Origin: Jaltomata sinuosa
Taxonomy: Eukaryota; Streptophyta; Magnoliopsida; Solanales; Solanaceae
Length of the DNA stretch: 64,000 nt
NCBI GenBank assembly: GCA_003996215.1
Contig: QJPP01001777.1
Span: 124,001 to 188,000 of the forward strand
Direction: 5' to 3'
The translations under genes were made by a program, and so were the position numbers. The notes below the pieces were generated by a model. The model had not been told where the DNA came from, searched no databases, and saw nothing but the letters and a program-made list of their open reading frames with translations. Numbering within the stretch: position 1 is the stretch's first letter; each line of letters starts with the position of its first letter. This document shows positions 1 through 12,777 of this stretch, one piece after another.

Positions 1-252
1 TAAAATACAGGTGAAAACGTAGGTGCCTATAAGTACTGTTAGGCATCTGCCTAGCACCTGCACCTCACATGTGTGCCACAGGTCTCCTTCTGCAAAATGT
101 ATGTGTAAGGTCAAGTACCTTGTTCTTTTTTCCAGGTTACTTCCTAATGCATGTGGCATGCATGTGTCGATAGTCAACCCCATGCTACTTCTTTCTTTTT
201 GCATTCTATTTCTTTTTAATCACTTAGCTTCTTGTAGTTATTTTCTTTTCCT

Positions 253-325
253 TACTAATGAAAAATATATATAAAAAAAGCTTGTTGTTGCTTCTTTTTG
301 CTTGGACACTCACTTTGTTGTTCAG
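253..325 (+). promoter_or_regulatory. Possible splice branch point and acceptor before the post-pol ORF of element A
   Basis: TACTAAT lies at 253-259, followed by a T-rich stretch ending in TTGTTGTTCAG at 325. The same combination (TACTAAT, then a CAG acceptor) precedes the equivalent ORF of element D. The matching donor would lie left of the window or near 108. The function is inferred. Confidence 0.35.
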
Positions 326-429
326 ATCCATATCTAAATAAAGGAGAAATGCTAAAGGTAAGACACTAATTCAAGATAATGCACCTGCAATCCTCTCGAA
401 CTTGTGCAGAATGAGGAAGAGGCTGTAGA

Positions 430-1565
430 GTAACTTTGATTTGGACTTGATGGGATGAAGCCTTATTACCTCACCTTTTGTGAAGAGTGACCGATTATAG
501 AAGTGGCTTGGTTTGATGTGGATTCCTTCAAGGAAGACTTCCCAAATATAGCAAACCAGTTCAACATATAGGTTTGGGATCCATTCACAAAAGTTCCAGG
601 CCCTTATCTTCCTGAGTTGGTGCCAGAGTTGTATGCTTCTTATCGGGATCATCAAGATATGTTAAAGCACAAAGGTCATGTTGAAAACATGCCATGTCTT
701 CTTTAGTTCTGGTGCGGGGAAAGAAGGTTGACATTTTCCCCGTTGCTATCAACACTGTTTTCTGGGATGAGCATGTACATCCTAGAGTAGGGTTTGCCAA
801 GTGCATAGCTATAAAATATGATTAGTATGCCTAGGTAGCCAACATTATTGCTGAAGGTCAACCTTTATGGGCCATAACTAAGGGGGAGATCACTCGCTAA
901 GACCTTAAGTTCGAGGCTCGTAAGTGGCTTAACATCGTTTGCACCTGACTCATTCCTTCGAAGAATACCACCCATGTCTCAATTGAGTCGGATATCCTTA
1001 TTGTTTGCAACATGAAGAGCATTCATATAAACATGGGTGAAATTATAGTTGACCAATTCAAGAGGAAGGCTAGACACCAGGCAACATCTATGCCTTTACT
1101 TGTACTCATCAGTGTGATGTGCATTTGGGCTGGTTATCCTTGCCTCAGGCCATTGGATAAAACAGTTCGTGCAGAGGGTGTAATTGATCTAGCCACAAAA
1201 AGGGATAAAGATTCTTCTACGATAAAAAAAGAGGCTGAATTCATGTCTGCATTCTACTGAGGCTTTTAGTTCTCTTCAGGCCGATCCCATAACCTGAGGT
1301 AGATCTTCCTACTCCCATCATATTGAGAAATGTCCTGCCAATATGCCTACCTCTTAGGACTTCTTCTCCCTCACAGTCAATTCCAGCTTGTGGTCTCCTC
1401 AAGTTGGTTTATATAGCCCGCGATAGTAGTGATCAAATTATGCAAACTAGCCAAAATTATTCCCACCATGATTCAAAATGCCATGGCTATTGAGCGTTTG
1501 GGAAAACTTTATGGTTGGATTGATACTCTAGAAAGGTTTGTCATTTCATTAAGAAGGAAGTAAAT
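430..1565 (+). pseudogene. Decayed post-pol (env-position) ORF of element A, plant-transposon protein family
   Basis: Several plus-strand frames must be combined to follow it, so it is a pseudogene. Recognisable pieces, in order, are a stretch around 570-640 reading FTKVPGPYLPELVPELYASY, a segment around 715-770 reading VLVRGKKVDIFP, and 1012-1260, the longest open piece, containing INMGEIIVDQFKRKARHQAT and ending in a lysine-rich part. This pattern is known from the plant-transposon protein domain that accompanies Athila/Tat-like Ty3 elements downstream of pol. Its biochemical role is not known. A weak helical tail (about 1440-1560) resembles the C-terminal coiled region of the same ORF in element D. 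Frameshifts and at least five stops rule out a working product. The start is not definable. Confidence 0.6.
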
Positions 1566-1969
1566 AATAGGGCTTTAGAGGATTCACGTTGATTCCCAGA
1601 TTTAAACTTTCCACATATCACCTACGAGTCCCCCCAAAGAGAGAGAAGTCCCACAAATAATTGGTGTATAGATTATAGTGGGTTGGGTTATCTAGAGGAG
1701 GATGTAACAAGAGGTCGATTGCACTGATTTAGAGATACATCAGAATCTCTCCTTTTACCAGCGAACATTTCTTCCTAATAGGTGACAAGTCATCTCTCCA
1801 TTTGAACCCCTTGAGCTACCCAAAGATGCTTTGATCCCCTCTCTAGATGGGTTTTAGATTGATCCTTCTAATGCTTACATTTCCCCAGATGCTTAGACTT
1901 TGAGAGATGGGCTTCCCATTTTCAACTGATTCCAGGGAGTCCTTATACCTTCTTCTTTGTTTTTATTGT

Positions 1970-1985
1970 GCATTGGGGACAATGC
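1970..1985 (+). other. Hairpin GCATTG-GGGA-CAATGC downstream of the post-pol ORF (element A)
   Basis: A perfect 6-bp stem with a GGGA loop. Element D has a 7-bp version with an AGGA loop at 35433-35450, at the same place relative to its post-pol ORF. Conservation between two strongly diverged elements suggests a structured RNA site. Confidence 0.6.
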
Positions 1986-3935
1986 TTAGATTTAGTTAGG
2001 GGTGGTATCTTTTTTTGATGATTTGGTTCTCTTGTAAGGCTTGATTTGTACTTTTTTTATGTTATTTAAGCCCTTGTCGAGCTTGTTCTAGATTTCTTTT
2101 GTTATGTGTATATATTGCGCCTTTACCGATCTTGATCTTTTTGCTTCAAATGTGAGTTATTTCAATAGTGCCGAGTTGGTTTTACACGCTAATTGTCCTA
2201 CTATCCATGCTTGCAAATTGCACTTAATGCCTTCATCAGGCCTCGTTCTCAAATAATCCATGAGCACGTAATTCAATATCGCCTTTATAGATAATAGTTA
2301 GTTTTAATAAAATTTGAGGGTTTTCTTTATACTATGGTTATTTCTCAAGGAGTAAGTTTTTCTTTTCTTTATTTTTATGTTGAACTGGGTGATATTTCCC
2401 TATGATAGATTGAGAGGTGACTTTCTTAAGGAAAAATGCTTGTTTTACTATTTATTTTGAGTCTATTTTGCACTTGTCTCTAAATGGACCACCACCAAAA
2501 TTTTCTTGGCAACAAATTTTTGGAATTGTTAAAAAAGGAAAATGAATTTGATAAGCATTCTCTTGTCATGATCTTTACATTCTTCATTTGGATTTTTGTT
2601 CACAAAATGAGTTGTGTGAAACTCAAAATAGCTTGTCAAAAGTCATTTGTTGCAATTGGTTTTGACAATAACTGGTCAATTCTAGTATTGTGATGCCTTG
2701 TGTGGTAAGTTTTAGTATGTTCTTGTGCATGCATATTGGCTAGAACTTGCCCTGAATGTTATTCAAGGTGAAATCCTAGATATTGCTTGGCTTGGAAGAT
2801 GACCTTAGGCCCTTTTTGAATATTCACTTTACCACAAAATTTCCTTCCCTTAATATTGATCCTAGTCAACTCCTTTGAGCCTTTGACCTTTTCTTGGAAA
2901 CCATGTTACACACCTTTACCTTTTTAATCCTCTATTTTGGCACCCTTTCCTCCCTAATTGCTAGTGAATGAGGATGTAGGCTAAATGCCTAAGTTTGAGG
3001 AGGGGGAATGAATGAAATGTGAAGCGCTTGATGTAGGCAAAAGCCTGAGTTTGGGGTATGTGTATTAATGATTGAATGAGGAATTGAGCTTAAATATGGG
3101 GTAGCACCTAATAATTTTCTTGTGAATTACTTGAAATTGTCCAAAGGTGAAAGGAAGAAAGAAAAAGAATTGAGTGGTGCTACCCCTTGCATTGTGAATT
3201 CTTAAATGAGTAAACAAAAGTGCTAGGAAGAATGGATTTAGGAAAGACTTGGGTTGTGAGAGGGAGAAATAAGATGAAGTTGAATCAATGATGTGAGTGG
3301 TATACTTGAATGCCTAATGATAGTGTTAGAGAGGTTCTAGTAACTTAAGCTAAATGATATCCTTCCCTTACCCCTAGCCTACATAGTTGTCCGCAAGTCC
3401 TTAATGATTCTAAGCTCTGCAACACTACATTAGAGGCAAATTACAGAAAGAGCAAGCTTATAGTTCTATGTGTGTGAACTCGAACTTTTTTGAGAGAGTG
3501 AGCGTCTTTTATTATATCTTATAACCATATATTGTGAATGCATGAGTTTGAGTGAGATTCTCTTTTGTGGTGAGTGGCATTGCAACCTTGGAGTAAATAG
3601 TGAAGTCTTGATTCCAATTGAAGGGAATGAATGCGACAAGTTGTGACTTGAACTTCAAGGCAAGCCTTGAAGGTTTAGTTTCATTGACTTGAGATGCTAT
3701 GTGATCTTGTTTTAAATGAAAAAGTTCCCCAAATTTTTAAGTGCTTGTGTTTGCCTTGAATTCATGGTGGTACTAATTGAGATTAGTGCTTTTCATTTAG
3801 TCTTTTGGTTTTGAGTCTTTTTGTTATTTTATTTTATTTGAGTCATAGTAGTCTTATGTGCAATCCTTGTGTTTTATAAAGCTTGAACTCAATTCTACGC
3901 TTAATGAATGGTTTACACGAGGACAAGCAATAGTT
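1986..3935 (+). other. Non-coding 3' tail of element A
   Basis: No coding region is supported here; the one open frame at 2484-2693 has no recognisable features. The stretch matches the tail of element D in short blocks, for example TCTAGAACTTGCCC in D (35969-35982) against GCTAGAACTTGCCC at 2738-2751, followed in both by an AGGCC-T(n) block. Two modules of hairpin plus purine tract occur at 2977-3006 (AGGC/GCCT, then AAGTTTGAGGAGGGGG) and 3035-3056 (AGGC/GCCT, then GAGTTTGGGG). Confidence 0.5.
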
Positions 3936-3949
3936 CAAGTTTGAGGGTT
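3936..3949 (+). other. Polypurine tract of element A
   Basis: The tract CAAGTTTGAGGG sits directly before the LTR start (TGATAAG). The upstream sequence GAGGACAAGC is the block that usually precedes the tract in Athila/Tat-type elements and is also found in D (37010-37018). Confidence 0.65.
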
Positions 3950-4061
3950 TGATAAGTTGGTGATTTACCAACTTATTAGGCTCTTAAGCATGAGTTATTG
4001 TCTCAATCTTGTGCTTTTAGAAGGAATATATGCCCTTTGTTTTCTTAAATGCAGGCATTTG
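3950..4061 (+). repeat. 3' LTR of element A, first segment
   Basis: The LTR starts TGATAAG and immediately forms a hairpin, GTTGGT-GATTT-ACCAAC (about 3957-3973). It is cut by element B after the ATTTG target site (4057-4061) and resumes at 13313. Confidence 0.65.
4057..4061. repeat. Target-site duplication ATTTG, left copy (element B)
   Basis: It is identical to 13308-13312. Removing B restores a continuous element A LTR. Confidence 0.85.
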
Positions 4062-6169
4062 TTTCAGCCCCGAGACTAGACCCTAGGCGTAACACGGGAA
4101 GTAGGATCACAAGTGACCCGAAGCTAACCCTGAAACTGGCATATCACAAGCATACTGAATATAATTCTAAACAATCGAAAGCACAACTGAATAAAGAGCA
4201 TAATCTAAAAAGAGTTCAATTGAGAATAGAATATCTAAAAAAATATCTGTCTACAAGAAGAACAACCCAAATCAACTGAGTCTGGCTCTATGTCTAAAAA
4301 GCCTTTAATACTGATGAGTTGCTGGGACAAGCCCCCAGCTAACTCTAAAATACTGAAAGTAAAGGCAACTGACTACTTAAAAAGCATGTAAAAGATATGT
4401 CCTCGGATGATGAGGACTCACCATTGTCTGTCGCTGATGTGGTACCAGGGCAAACTCATCATGAGGCTGAAGCTGAGAACCTGAGTCTGCATCATGATAG
4501 GATGCAACACATAGAGTATGCGTCAGTACTTTGAATGTACTAAGTATGAGGGATATGCAATGCTGACTAAAAAGTAAATATGCTAAAATATAGGAAAGAC
4601 TGTAAACTAAACTAAACTATAGTACATATGCCCAAAATATAATCATGCAAAAACAGCTAGAATGCAAGAGTAATCCGAAAAACACGGTGAAAGATGAAAG
4701 TAAATATAACTGAGGGCCTAATGCAATAAACTGAAACTAACACTGTGGGAGAGCCTATTAACCGACATAAACCACGTGAGCTAAACGTAGAGTCCGATGT
4801 ATATGCCCCATTAAGAGGACCCAATATACCTTGCAAGGGTATGAAGGGATTACTGTAGCGTGATCACTAAATCTGATTCCCAACAGAGGGGACTTATAAA
4901 CCTATGTTGGCATATAGTTCTGGGACCTTAAGGGTACGCTAAGCCCTAGTACAACTCGGTACTAACACTATTCCCAAAATGAAGACAAATAGGTCATTAA
5001 AATTGAAGTCCTAAGTTTTTTTAGATAGGAATAAAATGATCTGACATTGCAAATTTCTGAAATACTGAAATGTACTGAAGTCTGACTGAATGCTTGTATT
5101 TAACTCAAATCTAGTAGTCTAGAATAACTTTTGAGTAAAAACTATTACTTTAGGAGATACTACAACTTAGGGCAAAATTCATAATTTCTCAAATCGCGGT
5201 TAGAACTAGTGCAAATCGGTAGAACATAGTACAATTCACATAAAACAGGATATAGTTCATATGGGGATCATGATCATGGATTTCTGTAGCAATCTATTAA
5301 AAAGGGAAAGAACCCTAGTTCCAAAACCATGAAAATTACTTTAAAAGCCTGAGATTTTTGGGCATTAGGGCGGTCTAAGCCCTTACTAAATACCCACATA
5401 CCCGATGGATGAAAATCCCCACAAGAAATCTGAAGTTGAGCTTGGAGGAGAGAACCCTAGGCCTGGAAATTTAGAGAAGATGCTTCTTTTCTGTTTGAGA
5501 ATTGAACTTAGGGAATCTGTCTTGTTTTGGAGGATTAGACTTAATAAAATAAGCCTAAGGCTATTTATAGTTGGAGCTAATTTAAGAAGAAAACATCTAA
5601 AATACCCCTGAGAAACTAATTGAAAAGTTGCTGGAAAATTTGTGTCTCAGGTTCCACGGATGGGTCCTACGGCTCGTGGAAACTTTCACGGCTTGTGGAA
5701 CCCTGTCATGGTTCCTTAGCAGGAAAACTGAACTACTGGAATAGGTTCCACGAGTTGGGTTCACAACTCGTGGAAGCTTCCACGGGTCGTGGAACCCACT
5801 CGTGGTTCCTGTACTAAAATTTACGGCTCTTTGAAGTTTGGTTCCACCAGTTGGGTTCACGACTCGTGGAAGCTTCCACGGGTCATGGAACCCACTTGTG
5901 GTTCCTGATGACTTAAAGGTGGGCTACTGGAAAGGGTTTCCATGGATGGCATCTATGTTCCATGGAAACTTCTACGGACCGTGATCATGAGTCATGGTCC
6001 GAACTTTAGAGGAGAAGTCCTCTGATCTTTATTCCACGAGTCCAATCCATCACTCGTGGACTGTTCCAAGGCTTGTGGAAGTGACTCGTGGTTCTACTGA
6101 CAGTTGGAAATTTTATTTTTCTCTTGTTTTCTGAGCTACGTCTGGGCTTGGAAGTTTTGGGACATTACA
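4062..6169 (-). repeat. 3' LTR of element B
   Basis: It is paired with 11201-13307. Its outer end has decayed from TGTCACACCC to TTTCAGCCCC, so the boundary is fixed by the ATTTG duplication. The inner end is GACATTACA, followed by the complement of a purine tract (6170-6184). The TATA decamer CTATAAATAG is on the minus strand at 5561-5570, and the palindromic array is at 5640-6095. Confidence 0.9.
5640..6095 (-). repeat. Palindromic half-site array in U3 of element B, 3' LTR copy
   Basis: The array consists of alternating CCACG/CGTGG-type half-sites, for example TTCCACGAG and CTCGTGGAA about 20 bases apart, and CCACGGGTCGTGG. It lies directly upstream (minus-strand sense) of the CTATAAATAG box. 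Differences from the other LTR copy are often CG to TG or CA, as expected where cytosines were methylated. Confidence 0.8.
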
Positions 6170-6399
6170 ATATCTCACCCTGGGATTATTCATCCTCAAA
6201 TGAAGGCTAAACAAGCTGAGTTTGGAGGGAAGGAGTTGTAGTACCTACAAACTCAGTACCAAAAATTGATATATATATTGAACTGAGTTCTATGAATATG
6301 CAACTATGCTTAAATGCAAGGATAACTGAGGGAACAAGGTACTAATACTGAATTATGCGAGATTTAACTGTAAGTCTGGAGAGGAACTGTTACCTCAAG

Positions 6400-9300
6400 C
6401 TGAAACTGAAATGGAAGGAAAGAGGTGAGGATACTTGGCCATCATGGCTGCTTCTGCTTCCCAAGTAGCTCCCTCAACGTTTGATTCCTTCACAAAACCT
6501 TTACCGAGGTAACTTCTTTATTTCTCAACCTACGAACCTGATGGTTAAGAATATCCACTGGGATCTCCTCATAGTTGAGGCTATCCTTCACATCCACACT
6601 CTCTAAAGGTACTATCGATACTGGATCACCCACACACTTTTTCAACAAGGAAATGTGAAAGATTGGATGAACCGCTGCTAGCTCTGGTGGCAACTGCAAC
6701 TCATAAGACATATTACCAACCCTTTTCAGGATTCTTTAAGGACCTACATACCTGGTACTAACCTTCTTTCCCCTTCTTGCCGAATCTCATCACCCCCTTC
6801 ATGGGTGATACTTTCAGGAAAACTCAATCATTGATCTCAAACTCTAAGTCCCTTCTCCTCATATTTGCATAGGATTTCTGATGACTCTGAGCTGTTTTCA
6901 ATCTCTCCCTAATGAGCTAAACTTTCTCCATAGCCTCATGAACCAAATATGGCCCAATCAAGGTTGCTTCACCTACTTCAAACTAACTAACTGGTGATCT
7001 GCATCTACGCCCATAAAGTGCCTCATATGGGGCCATCTGAATACTGGAGTGGAAACTATTATTATAGGCAAACTCTATGAGAGGTAGGTGATCATCCCAA
7101 CTATCTTTGGAATTGATCACGCAAGCTCTTAACATGTCTTCTAAGGTCTTAATGGTACGCTCTGCCTGACCATCCGTCTGTGGATAAAATATTGTAGTGA
7201 GATTTACCTGAGTACCAATACCTTTCTGGAATAATATCCAGAAATGAGATGTAAAATGAGGACCTCTATCTAAGATGATAGACAGGGGAACCCCATGCAA
7301 CCTGACTATCTCGCTAATGTAGAGTTTGGTATAATCCTCTGCTAAATCTGTAGTCTTAACTGCCAAGAAGTGAGCTGACTTAGTGACTCTGTCCACTATC
7401 ACCCAAATGGAGTCATGCTGTCTGCGAGTATGAGCCAATCCCGTAATGAAATCCATGTTGACCACTTCCCACTTCCAAGTAGGAATGCTAATCTCTTGAG
7501 TCATACCTCTTGGTTTCTGATGTTTAACTTTAACCTGCTAACAGTTGGGACACTTAGCCACAAAATATGCGATGTTCCTCTTCATGTCATTCCACCAATA
7601 GACTTCCCGTAGATCACGGTACATCTTAGTGGCACCTGGATGAATGGAATATCTGGAATTATAGGCTTCTGGAAGAATCTACTGCCTCAACTCACCCACC
7701 TTAGGAACATATAAGTGACCCTGATAATGAAGCACACCATCTCCCCCTTGGGAGAAAACCTCAACTCTCTGTTGATGAACTGCACCCTTCAGCTGAAGCA
7801 ATATGGGATCACTATCCTGCTTTTCCTTAACCTCCACTACCAATAAAGATTTTGACCCATTCTAAGCTATCACACCACTATCTGATGTTTCCATAAGGCA
7901 AACTCCTAAGCAATCAAGCCGATGAACCTCTTTGGCCAATTCTCTCTTCTCTTCCTCAACATGTGATATGCTACCCATAGACAGTCTACTGAGAGCATCA
8001 GCCACTACGTTGGCCTTACCCGGATGTTAGAGCACATTCATATCATAATCTTTGAGGAACTCAAGCCATTTTCTCTAACGAAGATTCAACTATTTCTGGG
8101 TGAATACATACTGGAGGCTCTTATGATCTGTGAACATATCAACATGAACACCATACAAGTAGTGTCTCCATATTTTTAAGGAAACACAACAGCTGCAAGC
8201 TCGAGGTTATGCGTCGGGTAATTCTTCTCATGGACCTTAAGTTGTCTGGAAGCATAAGCTATGACCTTACCCTGCTGCATCAAAACAAAACTCAGGCCAA
8301 CTCTGGATGCATCGCAATAAACCACATAGCCATTTGAACCCTCTGGTAGAGTCAAAACAGGAACTGTAGTCAACCTAGTCTTCAGTTGTAAGAAACTTTT
8401 CTCACACTCATCTGACCACTGAAATTTAACCTTTTTCTAAGTCAACTTGGTCAATGGGGAAACTATGGATGAAAATCCTTCTATGAACCTCCTGTAATAA
8501 CCAGCCAAACCTAAGAAACTTCTGATGTCTATTGGAGAGGTGGATCTGGGACAACCCTTTACTGCCTCAATCTTTTGAGAGTCAACTTGGATACCTTCAT
8601 TAGACACCACATGACTAAGAAAAGCAACTGATTTCAACCAGAACTCACACTTGCTGAACTTGGTGAATAACTGGTGGTCCTTGAGAGTCTGTAGAATGAC
8701 CCTCAGATGATTCGCATGCTCCTCCTTATTTCGAGAGTAAACAAGGATATCATCAATGAAGACAATGACGAACAAGTCCAAATACTATCTGAATACCCTT
8801 TTCATCAAGTCCATGAAAGCTGTAGAAGCATTGGTTAGTCCAAAAGACATAATTAAAAACTCATAGTGACCATATCGGGTCTTGGAGGCTGTCTTTGGGA
8901 TGTCACTACCTCTGACTTTTAGCTGATGATAGTCGGATCTGAGGTCTATCTTAGAAAAGCAACTAGCGCCCTGAAGCTAGTCGAACAAGTCATCAATCCT
9001 GGGGATGGGATATTTATTCTTGATTGTGACTTTGTTCAACTAACAATAGTCAATGAACACCATAAGAGAACCGTCTTTCTTATGCATGAACAACACTAAA
9101 GTACCCCATGAAGAGATGATGGGTCTGATGAAGACCTTATCTAGAAGGTCTTTCAATTCCTTAAGCTCGGCTGGAGCCATTTTGTAAGGAGGAATCAAGA
9201 TAGGCTGGGTATCTGGAAGGAGATCTATTCCGAAATTGATTTCCCATTCAGGAGGAACTCCTGGAAGATCTTCTTGGAGCACTTCTGGAAACTCATTCAC

Positions 9301-9794
9301 CACTGGGACTGAATCAAGAGTTAGGGTCTCAGAGTTTGAATCCTTAACCCAAACAAGATGATAGATATACCCTTTAGAAATTATTTTTCTGGCCTTAAGG
9401 TGGGAGATGAAATGACCTACAGGCACTGCGTTACTACCTTTCCATTCTAAGACTGGCTCGTTAGGAAACTAAAACCGAATGATCCAGTTTTACAATCGAC
9501 TGAGGCATAACAGGAATGTAACCAATCTATGCCTAAAATGATATCAAAATCTACCATTTCTAACTTTACAAGATCTGCTGAGGTGACTTTCTGGGAAACT
9601 GTGATAGGGTAATTTCTGTATACCCATCTAGCTATAACTGGGTCACCAACTGGAGTAGGGACTGAGAAGGGTTCTGGGAGGGTTTTGGGATTGACACCAA
9701 AGTTTACTTCTATGAAATGAGTTACAAAGGAAAGTGTAGCACCTGGGTCTAACAATGCATAAACATCTAAATAAAAAACTTGCAACATAACCAT
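6400..9794 (-). pseudogene. pol: pol of element B: protease, RT, RNase H, integrase, chromodomain
   Basis: This is a decayed polyprotein read right to left. The protease region (9794-9447) contains LLDPGATLSFVT, the aspartic-protease active-site motif in the DPG form. RT spans about 9250-8440: [25 protein letters not shown] opens it, and FIDD, the catalytic aspartate pair, is at 8749-8760. RNase H (8373-8176) contains [15 protein letters not shown]. The integrase zinc region (about 7700-7530) is followed by the core (7504-6983) with MDFITG, LDRG and QTDGQAERTI, so the D-D-E residues are all present. The C-terminal part (6711-6400) holds a linker ending in HPIFHISLLKKC and a chromodomain decayed by a TGG-to-TGA stop and a shift near 6480-6510. 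Several in-frame stops elsewhere make the product non-functional. Confidence 0.88.
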
Positions 9795-9799
9795 TACGA

Positions 9800-10988
9800 C
9801 ATCGGGAGAATCCTCCTGGTCCTGTCGAGTCTGAAGAGCATATAATCTGTTCTGATGCTGACCACCACCAATAACAGATGAGGCACCCTGCTGAGTGGGT
9901 TGACCCGCTGGAGATGGTGAAGTAGTAGGCTGAGCTTTATCACCTCATTGTCCTTGCCTGGCGGAGGGGCAGTCCTTCAACCTATGACCGAGCTGACCAC
10001 AATCAAAACATTCCTCTCTGCCAGCAAGATACTCACCCGGATGGTTCTTACCACATTTTGGGCATGATGGGAAAGTACGGTTACCTGAAACACATGCCTA
10101 AGACTTAGAGCCTGATGCTTCTCTTTTCTGGTTATGTCAAGACATAGGAGATGGAGCACTAGCTGATGAAGGCACTAGGGCTGTGGACCTTTGCTGAAAC
10201 TGTGAGCGACTCCCATCGCCCTACCTCTGCTGAGAATATTCATAGTTACCTATCCTAGCATTTTTGTTGTCCTTAGCCATTTCCTTGAGCTTGTCTCCCT
10301 CAACCTGCTGAGCATGGGTCATCAGTCTGGAGATATCCATATCTCCCAATAACATAGCATTTCTGCATTTTGTCTTCACTAGATTGGAAACTCCAAACAA
10401 GAACTTGCCCATCTGAGCCCTTGGATCAGCTACCATATACAGAGCATACCTAGAGAGCTGAGTGAACTTCAACCCATATTCCTGGACTGTCATGGACCCC
10501 TGCCTTAAGTTCATAAACTCCTGGGACTTAGCCTCCCACAACTCTCTCAGAAAAAACCTGTCCAGAAAAGCTCCAGTAAAACAGTCCCATGTCACAGGAG
10601 CTGCATTCACACCAATGTTGTCCTTCCACTACGTGAACCAAATGTGAGCCACATCCTTGAGTTGATAGGATGCTAACTCAACACTATCAGTACCAGTCAC
10701 TTGTATCACCTCAAGAATCTTATTTATCTCATCAATGAATTTCTATGGGTCTTTACCAACCTTCGACCCCTGAAACTCTGGCGGATTCATACGAATAAAA
10801 TCATGAACCCTGACTGTAGCTGATCCACCAGCGGGGTTCGCAGGAACTGGGGCTTGCCGATTAGCCTGATTGGTAACTATCTGAGCCAATGGATGAATCA
10901 CATTACGGAACTCTACATTCGTAACCTCATGGTCCGGGACTAGAGGAACTGCATTAGCATTGCGTGCGTTAGCTCTAGGAGGAGGCAT
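9800..10988 (-). pseudogene. gag: gag of element B, with CCHC zinc knuckle
   Basis: The start ATG is at 10988-10986 and reads [16 protein letters not shown], shared in style with element C (MPPHRSNAHNANPP). The middle part (10610-10221) carries the plant retrotransposon gag core, with WDCFTGAFLDRFF, LRQGSMTVQEY and LSRYA. A zinc region at about 10070-9965 reads CPKCGKNHPGEY followed by CFDCGQLGHRLKDC, a classic CCHC nucleic-acid-binding knuckle. Stops interrupt the frame at about 10743, near 10220 and around 9950. It would normally form the virus-like particle and package the RNA; here it is dead. The P/Q-rich segment 9850-9960 links gag to the protease. Confidence 0.85.
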
Positions 10989-11184
10989 GATATGAAATGC
11001 ATAAAAATAGATTAGAAGAGAGAAGTTCATTCACACTTAATCGCACGATAAATATAGCAAAAGAAGTGAAGTTTTTCTTAGAATACTTTGTAGCCTCTCA
11101 CTCATAAGTGTGGCGCGCTTCACACCCATGAGAGAGACTCTACTTAATGTGGTTTTTAGACATTCTAGGACTCTTGAACCTGAT

Positions 11185-11196
11185 GCTCTGATACCA
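11185..11196 (-). other. Primer-binding site of element B (initiator tRNA-Met)
   Basis: The minus strand reads TGGTATCAGAGC, complementary to the 3' end of plant initiator tRNA-Met, four bases inside the LTR end at 11201. Confidence 0.9.
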
Positions 11197-12698
11197 AGTT
11201 TGTCACACCCTGAGACTAGACCCTAGGCGTAACACGGGACCTAGGATCACACGTGAGCCCAAGCTAACCCTTAAACTGGCATATCACAAGCATAATGAAT
11301 ATAATTCTAAATAATCATAAGCACAACTGAATAAAGAGCATAATCTAAAAAGAGATCAACTGAGAATAGAATATCTGAACAAATAGTTGTCTACAAGAAG
11401 AACAACCCAAATCAACTAAGTCTGACTCTATGTCTGAAAAGCCTCTAATACTGATGAGTTGCTGGGACAAGCCCCCAGCAAACTCTAAAATACTGAAAGT
11501 AAAGGCAACTAACTAATCAAAAAGCATGTAAAAGATATGTCCTCGGATGATGAGGACTCACCACTGTCATCGCTGATTTGGCACCGAGGCCAACTAATCG
11601 CCAGGCTGAAGCTGAGAACCTGAGCCTGCATCATGATAAGATGCAGCACATAGAGTATGCATCAGTACTTTGAATATACTGAGTATGAGGGATATGCAAT
11701 GCATACTAAAAAGTAATATGCTAAAATATAGGAAAGACTGTAAACTGAACTAAACTGTAGTATATAGGCCCAAAATACAATCATGCATAAACAGTTGGAA
11801 TGCAAGAGTAATCTGAAAAATATGGTGAAAGTTAAAAGTAAATATAACTGAGGGCCTAATGCACTTAACTAAAACTAACACTATGGGAGAGCCTATTAAC
11901 AGACATAAACCACATGAGCTAAACATGGAGTCCGATGTATATGCCCCATCGAGAGGGCCCAATATACCTTGCCAGGGTATAAAGGCATGACTGTGGCATG
12001 ATCACTAAATCTGATGCCCAACATAGGGGACTTATAAAACTACGTTGTCACGTAGTTCTGGGACCTTAAGGTTACACTTAACCCTATTCCAACTCGGTAC
12101 TAACACTACTCCCAAATTGAAGACTAATAGGTCGTTAAAACTGAAGTCCTAAGTTTTCTGAGATAGGACTAAAATAATCTGACATTGCAAATTTCTGAAA
12201 TACTGAAATGTACTGATGTCTGACTGAATATTTGTATTTAACTCTAATCTAGTAGTCTAGGATAACTTTTGAGGAAAACCTATTACTTTAGGAAATACTA
12301 CAACTTAGGGCATAAATTATAATTTCTCAAATCACGATAAGAACTAGTGCAAATCGATAGAAGATAGTAAAATTCACATAAAATAGGATATAGTTCATAT
12401 GGGGATCATGATCATGGATTTCTGTAGCAATCTATTAAAAAGGGAAAGAACCTTAGTTCCAAAACCATGAAAATTACGTTAAATGCCTGAGATTTTTGGG
12501 CATTAGGGTGGACTAAGCCCTTACTGAATACCCACATGCCTGGTGGATGAAAATCCCTGTAAGAAATCTAAAGTTGAGCTTGGAGGAGAGAACCCTAGGC
12601 CTGTAAATTTGAAGAAGACGTTTCTTTTCTGTTTGAGAATTGAACTTAGGGAATCTGACTTGTTTTGGAGGATTAGACTTAATAAAATAAGCCTAAGG

Positions 12699-12708
12699 CT
12701 ATTTATAG
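12699..12708 (-). promoter_or_regulatory. TATA box of element B LTR
   Basis: CTATAAATAG on the minus strand, about 600 bases into the sense LTR. The identical decamer occurs in the other LTR (5561-5570) and in the unrelated solo LTR (18335-18344). Confidence 0.7.
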
Positions 12709-12777
12709 TCAGAGATAATTTAAGAAGAGAAGGTCTAAAATACCCCTGAGAAACTAATTTAAAAGCTGCTGGAAAAT

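Larger units (their letters stand above)
1..4061 (+). mobile_element. Element A: 3' part of a degraded Athila-like Ty3 retrotransposon
   Basis: The order is a decayed post-pol ORF (about 430-1565), a long non-coding tail, a polypurine tract (3936-3948) and an LTR starting at 3950. It continues after the nested element B as 13313-14522. The assignment rests on three things: the ORF resembles the plant-transposon protein family that follows pol in such elements; a GCATTG-GGGA-CAATGC hairpin at 1970-1985 matches one in element D; and the LTR begins with TGATAAG behind a GAGGG purine tract, as D does. The 5' LTR and gag-pol lie outside the window to the left. Confidence 0.7.

Noticed and set aside
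22..274. 83-residue open frame at the left edge
   Set aside because: Low-complexity hydrophobic translation with no domain; probably non-coding leader of the post-pol ORF of element A.
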